Assembly (NCBI GenBank): GCA_963741755.1
Contig: CAVUJG010000002.1
Span: 434,001-498,000 of the forward strand
Length of the DNA stretch: 64,000 nt
Origin: Sva-07 sp963741755
Lineage (GTDB): Bacteria > Actinomycetota > Acidimicrobiia > Acidimicrobiales > Ilumatobacteraceae
Direction: 5' to 3'
The notes beneath the pieces are model-generated. The model was not told where the DNA came from, made no database searches, and was given only the letters and a program-made list of their open reading frames with translations. Both the position numbers and the translations under genes were made by a program. Every line of letters starts with the position of its first letter. Position 1 is the stretch's first letter. Shown in pieces: positions 24,600 to 31,236 of this stretch.

Positions 24600-25766
24600 G
24601 TGACGATCAACTTCACGCCGAACGCCCGAACGACGGTCGGCGTCGAGATGGAACTCCACCTCGTCGACGCGGTCACGGGCAAGCTCGTCTCGGCCTCCAA
24701 CGAGATCCTCGCCGAGATGGGCGCCGGCTACCCGGGCGGGGAGCATCCCAAGGCGAAACACGAGCTGTTCCAGAGCACCGTCGAGATCATCACCGGCGTG
24801 TGCGAGAACCCGTCTCAGGCGGGCGACGACCTGCGCGCAACGCTCGCCGAGCTGCGCATCGCGGCGGCACGACGAGGCCTCACACTCATCAGCGCCGGGA
24901 CGCACCCGTTCGGCCTCGCTCGGGAACAACTCGTCAGCCCGCATCAGCGCTATCTCGACCTCGTCGAGGCGCTGCAATGGCCGGCGCGACGGATGTTGAT
25001 CTGCGGGATGCACGTTCACGTCGGCGTTCCCGACGGCGGACGAGCGATCCGCGTCATCGGCGAGCTGATGCGACATCACCCGCTGTTCCTCGCATTGTCG
25101 TCGTCGAGCCCGTACTTCGAGTGCGAGGACTCCGGGTTGGCGTCGGCGCGAACGAAGGTCTTCGAGGGCCTCCCGACCGCAGGGCTTCCCCCGCCGTTGG
25201 CCGACTGGTCCGACTTCGAGTCGTTCATGGCGACGTTGATCGAGTCCGGTTGCATCAGCTCGATCCGCGAGGTGTGGTGGGACATCCGACCCCACCCCGA
25301 CTTCGGCACGGTCGAGTTCCGGATGTGCGATGCGATGCCGACGGTACGAGAGACGGTCGCACTCGCCGCACTGGCCCAGACACTGGTGACATGGACGCTG
25401 CGACGGATCGACGACGGCACACTGCCGCAACCACCCCGCGAATGGACGATCCGTGAGAACCGTTGGCTGGCGACGCGGTTCGGTCTCGATGCCGAGCTGA
25501 TCGTCGAACACCCCGAACGCGGCCATGCGGAGCGACGCCCGGTGCGTGAGCTCGTGCCCGAACTGCTCGACGAGGTGCGCCCGGTGGCGAACGAGCTCGG
25601 AACGCTCGAGCAGCTCGCCGATCTCGAGCTGCTGCTCACCGTCGGTTCGGGCGCTCAGCGTCAACGTCGTGTGGTCGAGGCCGGCGGTACGCTCGTCGAC
25701 GTGGTCCAGCACCTCGCCGCCGAACTCTCCGCCGACGCGATCACCGGCGCACCGGCTGGCTCGTGA
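24600..25766 (+). CDS. Glutamate-cysteine ligase family 2 / carboxylate-amine ligase (YbdK/EgtA-like)
   Basis: A 388-residue GCS2-family enzyme. It starts TTVGVEMELHLVD, where the Glu pair binds metal-ATP, and continues GGEHPKAKHELFQSTVEI, GTHPFG, MHVHVGVPD and EVWWDIRPHPDFGTVEFRMCD, all GCS2 landmarks. The family joins glutamate to cysteine or another amine with ATP. A gamma-glutamylcysteine product would fit the peroxidase just upstream and the gamma-glutamylcyclotransferase-like gene two genes downstream. The weak relatives YbdK and EgtA use different amines, so the substrate is inference. Start GTG 24600; its stop overlaps the next gene by 4 bases (GTGA), indicating coupling. Confidence 0.88.
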   Translation: MTINFTPNARTTVGVEMELHLVDAVTGKLVSASNEILAEMGAGYPGGEHPKAKHELFQSTVEIITGVCENPSQAGDDLRATLAELRIAAARRGLTLISAGTHPFGLAREQLVSPHQRYLDLVEALQWPARRMLICGMHVHVGVPDGGRAIRVIGELMRHHPLFLALSSSSPYFECEDSGLASARTKVFEGLPTAGLPPPLADWSDFESFMATLIESGCISSIREVWWDIRPHPDFGTVEFRMCDAMPTVRETVALAALAQTLVTWTLRRIDDGTLPQPPREWTIRENRWLATRFGLDAELIVEHPERGHAERRPVRELVPELLDEVRPVANELGTLEQLADLELLLTVGSGAQRQRRVVEAGGTLVDVVQHLAAELSADAITGAPAGS

Positions 25767-27013
25767 CCTCTCCAGCGGGGCCAGCCGTCGCACGCCCGAC
25801 CGGATCGAGCCCGATCGTCGAATGGCTCGGCGAGCATGGCGAAGGGCTCATCGCACTGCGCCGCAACCTCCACGCACACCCGGAGTTGAGCGGACAGGAA
25901 CGGGCCACGACCGACCTGGTCTCCGAACGTCTCGAACTCGCAGGACTCGAACCGCGGCGCCTCGCGGTCGGCACAGGTCTCGTGTGCGACATCGTTCCCG
26001 ATGGCACGGTCGCCGCCGATGGTTTCAGCGCCGGGCTTGCCCTTCGTGCCGACCTCGACGCGCTGGCGATGGCCGACGAGAAGGACGTTGCGTATCGCAG
26101 CCAGGTGAGCGGCGTCTCACACGCCTGCGGCCACGACGTGCACACCGCCATCGTGCTCGGGACTGCGCTGTACTTCGCCCATCATCGTGAGGAACTGCCC
26201 GGACCGGTGCGGTTCATCTTCCAGCCCGCCGAGGAGCGCGTGCCCGGCGGTGCGCTCGACGTCGTCACCGATGGCGGCCTCGAGGGTGTCAGTGCCATCG
26301 TCGGCCTGCACTGCGAGCCGAAGATCGACGTCGGCACCATCGGGCTGAAGTCCGGTGCCATCTCGTCGGCGGCCGACATGGCCGTGATCACCCTGACGGG
26401 ACCGGGTGGACACACCGCACGTCCCGAGCTGACCGTCGATCTGGTGAGCCTCGCAGCCCGAGTCGTCGCCGACCTGCCGGGCCGGGTAGCCGCCAAGGTC
26501 GCTCATCTCGACAGCGACCACGCGACCCTGGTGAAGGTGGTTTTCGGTTCGGTTCACGCCGGCGACGCTGCCAACGTCATCCCCACCCACTGCGTGCTCA
26601 AGGTGTCGATCCGCACGCCGTCGTTGGAGGTCTGGGATCAGCTGCCCGAGGTGTTCGAGCACGAGCTGCGCTCGATCGTCGCCGGCGCCGGGTCCGGAGT
26701 CGATGTCGAGTACACCCACGGGGTCCCTCCGGTCGTCAACGATGCCGAGGTCACCGAGACGGTCGGTGCAGCGGCTCGCACAGCGTTCGGTGACGGGTGC
26801 GTCGACGAGGTCGAACAGAGCTGGGGCGGCGACGATTTCGCCTGGTTCACACGCGAGGTTCCCGGCACGTACGTGCGGCTCGGGGTGCGCGATCCCGACG
26901 GTCCCACGCTCGACCTGCATGCAGGACACTTCGACGTCGACGAACGGGCGATCGCCATCGGCGTGCAGCTCCTCGCTGCAACCGTCGAGCAGTTCTTCAC
27001 CGAACGACCGTGA
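25763..27013 (+). CDS. M20 family amidohydrolase (N-acyl amino acid hydrolase)
   Basis: A 416-residue metallo-amidohydrolase of the IAA-Leu-resistant/hippurate hydrolase group. Markers are LRRNLHAHPELSGQE, ALRADLDALAM (metal Asp), SHACGHDVHTAI (metal Cys/His), FQPAEERVPGGA (catalytic Glu pair), the lid domain with GGHTARPE and HCVLKVSIR, and SWGGDDFAWF near the end. It cleaves an N-acyl or peptide-like amide from an amino acid. It starts at a GTG overlapping the previous stop and its own stop overlaps the next gene's GTG, so it is in the middle of a coupled operon. Its substrate may be a gamma-glutamyl or acylated thiol compound, but this is inferred from context only. Confidence 0.88.
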   Translation: MTSPAGPAVARPTGSSPIVEWLGEHGEGLIALRRNLHAHPELSGQERATTDLVSERLELAGLEPRRLAVGTGLVCDIVPDGTVAADGFSAGLALRADLDALAMADEKDVAYRSQVSGVSHACGHDVHTAIVLGTALYFAHHREELPGPVRFIFQPAEERVPGGALDVVTDGGLEGVSAIVGLHCEPKIDVGTIGLKSGAISSAADMAVITLTGPGGHTARPELTVDLVSLAARVVADLPGRVAAKVAHLDSDHATLVKVVFGSVHAGDAANVIPTHCVLKVSIRTPSLEVWDQLPEVFEHELRSIVAGAGSGVDVEYTHGVPPVVNDAEVTETVGAAARTAFGDGCVDEVEQSWGGDDFAWFTREVPGTYVRLGVRDPDGPTLDLHAGHFDVDERAIAIGVQLLAATVEQFFTERP

Positions 27014-27583
27014 GCGCCGAGCACCTGGATCTTCGGGTACGGATCGCTGGTGTCACCGACCTCGATGGCCACCACCATCGGACGGACAGTGGCCAACACA
27101 GATGTCGCTGTCGCCCACCTCGATGGGTACGGCCGCCGGTGGAACTACGGCTCGCTGCACTTGCGCGGCGACTGGCAGCACGATGGTGCCGTCGTGACAC
27201 AGGGCCTTGTGGTGTCGTTGGGCCTGGTCGAGTCCGACCACGAGAGTTGCAACGGCGTGATCGTGCGGGTCACCGCCGACGAATTGGCGATGCTCGACTG
27301 GCGCGAGCGCGACTACGAGCGCACCGACGTGACCGACACGATCCGCCGCGACGACGGCGTTCGACCCGAGCGGGTGATGACGTACGTGCCGCGGCCAAGC
27401 GCCGTCGAGCGCTACGAAGCGGCCCGCGATCGTCGCCAGGCGGGAATCCGCCAGTCGTACTGGGAACTCGTCTCAGCGGCGTTCGGGAACCTCGGCGGCG
27501 ACCACCTCGACCGCTACGCAGCAACGCCCGCGCCCGACGTCCCAGTCGTCGACATGACGCTCTCGATGCTCGAGAGCCCGTAG
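27010..27583 (+). pseudogene. Gamma-glutamylcyclotransferase-like protein, one-base insertion after the start
   Basis: The main frame encodes GYGSLVSPTSMATTIGRTV, the nucleotide-like BtrG/GGCT fold entry, then NGVIVRVTADELAMLDWRE and YERTDV, typical of the family, to 27583 (about 190 residues). The frame has no start codon before WIFGYGSL. A GTG at 27010 overlapping the upstream stop (GTGA), as elsewhere in this operon, would read MSAEH and join WIFGYGS if one C of CACCTGG (27024-27025) is removed. So one extra base probably breaks it. The family releases 5-oxoproline from gamma-glutamyl compounds, which fits the ligase and peroxidase upstream. An internal GTG at 27050 would lose the GYGS motif. 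Confidence 0.78.
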
Positions 27584-27601
27584 TCCCCCGCGCCCAGGTC
27601 T

Positions 27602-27625
27602 CCGGGAACCTCGGTGGTTCCCCGG
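27602..27625 (+). terminator. Hairpin terminator after the glutathione-type operon
   Basis: CCGGGAACC (27602-27610) and GGTTCCCCGG (27616-27625) form a 9-bp stem with a 5-base loop and one bulged C, 18 bases after the last stop of the operon and 40 bases from the stop of convergent coaE. A second partial CCGGGAACC copy follows. There is no clear U-tract, as is common in actinobacteria. Confidence 0.65.
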
Positions 27626-27664
27626 GGCCCGGGCTCCGGGAACCTCGCAGAACCGGTCGTTCGG

Positions 27665-28273
27665 TCAGTCGGCGTCGGCGGGTGGGAGCTGGAGGAGTTG
27701 TTCCCACAGGTCGTCGACCTGGGTGCTCAACGAGTCGCGGTCGCCGCCGTTGTCGACGACGTGCGTCGCCTTCGCCAGACGCTCCTCACGGCTCAACTGG
27801 CTGTTGATCCGCGCCCGGGCATCGTCTTCGTCCATGCTGCGTTGCTCGACGAGGCGCTGTACCGCCACCTCGACGGGGATGTCGACGACGATGGTCGCGA
27901 CCAGCCCCTTGCGGGGGTTCTCGCCGAGCAACGGGAAGTCGAGCACCACGACACGATCGGTCGCGCGCTGGTCATCGATCTGGCGTTGGATCTCCGATTG
28001 CATTGCCGGGTGGACGATGCCGTTGAGATCCTTCAGCGCTGCCTCGTCATTGAAGACGATCTTGGCGACGGCGGCACGGTCGAGGGCGCCGTCGGCGAGC
28101 AGGATGTGCTCACCGAAGCGCTCGGCCATCGCCGCCAGTACCGGGCTGCCCGGCGACTGGAGGTCGCGGGCGATCTGATCGGCATCGACGATCACGGCGC
28201 CGCGTTCGGCGAGCATCGCCGACACGGTCGACTTGCCGGCGCCGATGCCTCCGGTCAGACCGACCAGGATCAC
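27665..28273 (-). CDS. coaE: Dephospho-CoA kinase
   Basis: A 202-residue P-loop kinase that phosphorylates dephospho-CoA, the last step of coenzyme A synthesis. The P-loop GLTGGIGAGKST is at residues 5-16, followed by VIVDADQIAR near 27-36, HPAM near 88 and LDFPLLGE, the standard CoaE landmarks. There is no C-terminal UPF0157 (GrpB) extension, unlike the mycobacterial enzyme. Its ATG overlaps the rpsA stop by 4 bases (ATGA), so it is translated in coupling with rpsA, an order seen in many actinobacteria. Confidence 0.94.
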   Translation of the reverse strand: MILVGLTGGIGAGKSTVSAMLAERGAVIVDADQIARDLQSPGSPVLAAMAERFGEHILLADGALDRAAVAKIVFNDEAALKDLNGIVHPAMQSEIQRQIDDQRATDRVVVLDFPLLGENPRKGLVATIVVDIPVEVAVQRLVEQRSMDEDDARARINSQLSREERLAKATHVVDNGGDRDSLSTQVDDLWEQLLQLPPADAD

Positions 28274-29706
28274 TCGGCGGGAGCTTCCTCCGCGACGACT
28301 TCCTCGGCGACGACATCCTCGGCGACGACGTCCTCGGCGACGACATCACTGGCCTCGGCGGTCTCGGCGACGTCGGTGGCCTCAGCTGCGTCCGCGACTG
28401 GCGCGTCTGCAGCGGCAGCCTCGTCGGCGCCTTCGCCGCCTTCGCCGTAGTACTCGGACCATGCCGCCTCGGCCTCGGCCGACGCTTCGCCCTGCACCCA
28501 GTTGCCGGCAGAGTCGACCTCGAAGTGCTCGCGGTACTCGGCAGCGAGTTCGCCACCTTCAGCGGCCTGCTTGATCGACAGGCTGATGCGGCGACGGGCG
28601 AGGTCGAGATCGATGATCTTCACCCACAGCTCTTCGCCGGGCGTGACGACCTGCTCGGGGCTGTCGACGTGGTGCGCCGACATCTCCGAGATGTGGACGA
28701 GGCCTTCGATGCCTTCGCCGACCTGGACGAACGCGCCGAACTGGACGAGCTTGGTGACCCGGCCGTAGACGAGCTGCTCGACCTGGTGACCTTCGGCGAA
28801 CTCCTGCCACGGATCCTGCTGCGTGGCCTTCAGCGACAGGCTGATGCGCTCGCGGCTGTAGTCGACATCGAGCACCTGCACCTTGACGGGATCGCCGACA
28901 GTGACCACGGAGCCCGGGTGGTCGACGTGCTTCCACGACAGCTCGCTGACGTGGATGAGGCCGTCCATGCCGCCGAGGTCGACGAACGCACCGAAGCTGA
29001 CGACCGAAGAGATCGTGCCTTCGCGGACTTCGCCCACCTTGAGGTTGTTGAGGAACTGGTCGCGGGTCTCCTTCTGGTTCTCTTCCAGGTAGGCGCGACG
29101 TGACAGGACCACGTTGTTGCGGTTCTTGTCGAGTTCGATGATCTTGCAGTGCACCGTCTCGCCGATGTACGGGGCGAGGTCGCGGACACGGCGCAGCTCG
29201 ACGAGCGATGCGGGCAGGAAGCCGCGCAGGCCGATGTCGACGATGAGGCCGCCCTTGACGACTTCGATGACCGGGCCGGACACGACGGCGTCGGCTTCCT
29301 TCTTTGCTTCGATGTCGCCCCAGGCACGCTCGTACTGCGCACGCTTCTTCGACAGGAGCAGGCGGCCTTCCTTGTCCTCCTTGGTGAGGACGAGGGCCTC
29401 GACGGCCTCGCCGAGCGAGACGACCTCGGACGGGTCGACGTCGTTGCGGATGCTCAGCTCACGAGCGAGGATGACGCCTTCGGACTTGTAGCCGATGTCG
29501 AGCAGCACTTCGTCCTTGTCGATCTTGACCACGGTGCCGTGGACGAGCTGGCCGTCCTCGACGGTGACCATGGTGCCGTCGATCGCATCGGCGAACGACA
29601 TGCCGAGGTCGTCGGAGACGATCTCGCGGGGGGTGTACGTGCCCTCGTCGTCGAAGGTTCCCATCTGGTTGACGGGTGACTCGGAGGTGGTTGCGGTGTC
29701 GGACAA
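28270..29706 (-). CDS. rpsA: 30S ribosomal protein S1
   Basis: A 478-residue protein with four S1 (OB-fold) domains at about residues 45-115, 130-200, 215-285 and 300-375 (for example GTVVKIDKDEVLLDIGYKSEG, VSFGAFVDLGGMDGLIHVSE and VQFGAFVQVGEGIEGLVHISE). Four domains is usual for actinobacteria. S1 binds mRNA and aids initiation on the ribosome. The last 70 residues are acidic and low-complexity, with repeated VVAED units encoded by near-identical 15-18-base repeats. The TTG at 29706 gives MSDTATTSES; ATG 29664 (MGTFDDEGTY) is an alternative because neither has a strong ribosome binding site. coaE follows with overlap. Confidence 0.92.
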   Translation of the reverse strand: MSDTATTSESPVNQMGTFDDEGTYTPREIVSDDLGMSFADAIDGTMVTVEDGQLVHGTVVKIDKDEVLLDIGYKSEGVILARELSIRNDVDPSEVVSLGEAVEALVLTKEDKEGRLLLSKKRAQYERAWGDIEAKKEADAVVSGPVIEVVKGGLIVDIGLRGFLPASLVELRRVRDLAPYIGETVHCKIIELDKNRNNVVLSRRAYLEENQKETRDQFLNNLKVGEVREGTISSVVSFGAFVDLGGMDGLIHVSELSWKHVDHPGSVVTVGDPVKVQVLDVDYSRERISLSLKATQQDPWQEFAEGHQVEQLVYGRVTKLVQFGAFVQVGEGIEGLVHISEMSAHHVDSPEQVVTPGEELWVKIIDLDLARRRISLSIKQAAEGGELAAEYREHFEVDSAGNWVQGEASAEAEAAWSEYYGEGGEGADEAAAADAPVADAAEATDVAETAEASDVVAEDVVAEDVVAEEVVAEEAPAE

Positions 29707-29788
29707 GGGACGAACTGCTTTCGAAACGGACGTGAGTAGATGGACAGGCGCGCCGCGGGATGCGACGCAGCCGACCATGGTACCAGTG

Positions 29789-30565
29789 TCAACTCCGATC
29801 CGAAATGCGCCCTGCCAACCGTGCGATGGCCAGGAACTCGGGCGATTCGGTGGTGGCCGGGTCGAATCCGTAGGCGCCGGGCTCGACACTGGAGATCGAC
29901 TCGACGGCGAATCCGTGTGCTGCGAGCAGCAGGCGGAGTTCGCGTGGGGTGTAGCAACCGGTCCACAGGTCGACCGATCGGGCGTCGCCGGCCTCGGATC
30001 GGATCTCGGTGACCTCGTGCGACACGCCGGTCGCCGCGTCGAACTCGGCGTCGTCGTGGTACTTCACGGCGAAGTAGGCGTTGAAGGCGCTCAACGCGAG
30101 CCGTCCACCGGGCCGCAGTGCCTGCGCCATCCCAGCGACGACTGCGTCGTCCTCGCCGTCGGCTGTCATCATCCCGAACGCGCCCTGACACAGGCAGATC
30201 ACCGCATCGAATTCGCCGTCGAACGCGATGGCCCGCGCATCCGCCCGCTCGAACGTGGCAAGAGATGAGCGACCACCCCGTATCTGCGGGTTTCGCTCAT
30301 CGCCGGCGGTGGCTGCGGCACGGGCAAGGTCGATGAAGCGTTGGCTGATGTCGACGCCGTGCACCGCAATGCCACGTCGGGCGAGCTCGATCGCGTGACG
30401 GCCGGTGCCGCACCCGACGTCGAGCACCCGCTCGCCCGGCTGCAGGCCGAGCGCGGCGATGACGTGATCGACCTCTTGCACCGTGCCCTTGGTGTGCGCG
30501 TACCGGTCGTACGCGCCACCCATGTGGTCGGCGAGGTCCTCGAACCAGTGATCGCGGTCCGCCAT
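29789..30565 (-). CDS. SAM-dependent methyltransferase with an in-frame repeat insertion
   Basis: A 258-residue class I methyltransferase. It has GERVLDVGCGTGRHAIELARRG (motif I near residue 50), IAVHGVDIS, AVICLCQGAFGMM and ALRPGGRLALSAFNAYF. The substrate is unknown. Between RAAATAG and ATFERADARAI the protein carries about 14 extra residues (GDERNPQIRGGRSSL), encoded by the 38-bp palindromic repeat at 30264-30301; the insertion keeps the frame and falls in the loop before the adenine-binding segment. ATG 30565 overlaps the stop of the upstream PPOX gene by one base, so the two are coupled. Confidence 0.86.
   Translation of the reverse strand: MADRDHWFEDLADHMGGAYDRYAHTKGTVQEVDHVIAALGLQPGERVLDVGCGTGRHAIELARRGIAVHGVDISQRFIDLARAAATAGDERNPQIRGGRSSLATFERADARAIAFDGEFDAVICLCQGAFGMMTADGEDDAVVAGMAQALRPGGRLALSAFNAYFAVKYHDDAEFDAATGVSHEVTEIRSEAGDARSVDLWTGCYTPRELRLLLAAHGFAVESISSVEPGAYGFDPATTESPEFLAIARLAGRISDRS
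30264..30301. repeat. 38-bp GATGAGC palindrome inside a methyltransferase gene
   Basis: Arms GATGAGCGA and TCGCTCATC flank a CCCG/CGGG inner stem. Length and arms match the copies at 14137 and 14199 and the diverged one at 4287. It is translated in frame. Confidence 0.85.
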
Positions 30566-31230
30566 CAGTCGGGCTGATCGGCGGCCAGGTCGGACTGGTA
30601 GGCGCGCTCGAGGAAGGCCCGCGTCTCTTCGTTGTTCGAGTCGACCAGCCCCTGCGCGCTGAGCACGTCGAGTCCGTCGGGGGCGTCGGCGAGGTCGTCC
30701 CAGCTCGCCGGTTCCCACACGTGGCCTCGACGGAACGCCTTTGCGCAGTGCATGAACACCTCGTCGGTACGGATGACGATCGCCGTGATCGGCCGCCGGA
30801 GTTCGTCGTCCCACCGGTCGAGCACGTTCGCGTCGGTGACAACCCAGGCCGCGCCGTTCAGGCGCAACGTCTCGTCCTTGCCGGGGACGAGCACGAGCAG
30901 ACCCGCCCGCCCGGTGCCGACCACCCCGCGGAGGCTGTCGATCAGGTTGTTGCCGTTCAGGTCGGGAATGGCGACGTGGTGGTCGTCGAGGACCCGCACG
31001 AAGCCGGGCGGCCCACCCCTCGGTGACACGTCGAGGCTGCCGTCATCGCCCGCCGTGGCGATCAGCACGAATGGGGAACGTTCGATGATTCCGACGCTCG
31101 CGTCGTCGAGCACACCGGCTTTCTTGGCCGCGACGAGGCGGCTCGGCGCGCGATACAACTCTGCGAGTTGCTCGGCTGAGGTGACCGCCGAGTCGGCGTC
31201 GAAGCTCATTGGATCCTGTGGCTCACTCAT
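30565..31230 (-). CDS. Pyridoxamine 5'-phosphate oxidase-family FMN-binding protein
   Basis: A 221-residue split-barrel flavoprotein of the PPOX group (MSMEG_1061-like). Landmarks are SPFVLIATAGDDGSLDVSPRGGP, VAIPDLNGNNLIDSLRG and GLLVLVPGKDETLRLNGAAWV, the usual FMN-phosphate contact regions. Such proteins reduce or bind small molecules with FMN or F420; the substrate cannot be read from the sequence. It ends at the methyltransferase start (TGATG overlap) and is 6 bases from the end of polA, so the order polA-PPOX-methyltransferase is a likely operon. Confidence 0.85.
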   Translation of the reverse strand: MSEPQDPMSFDADSAVTSAEQLAELYRAPSRLVAAKKAGVLDDASVGIIERSPFVLIATAGDDGSLDVSPRGGPPGFVRVLDDHHVAIPDLNGNNLIDSLRGVVGTGRAGLLVLVPGKDETLRLNGAAWVVTDANVLDRWDDELRRPITAIVIRTDEVFMHCAKAFRRGHVWEPASWDDLADAPDGLDVLSAQGLVDSNNEETRAFLERAYQSDLAADQPD

Positions 31231-31236
31231 GGCGCA

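Noticed and set aside
24117..25793. A 558-codon minus-strand frame across the selenoprotein and ligase genes
   Set aside because: Composition is that of a shadow frame; the plus strand carries conserved residues throughout.
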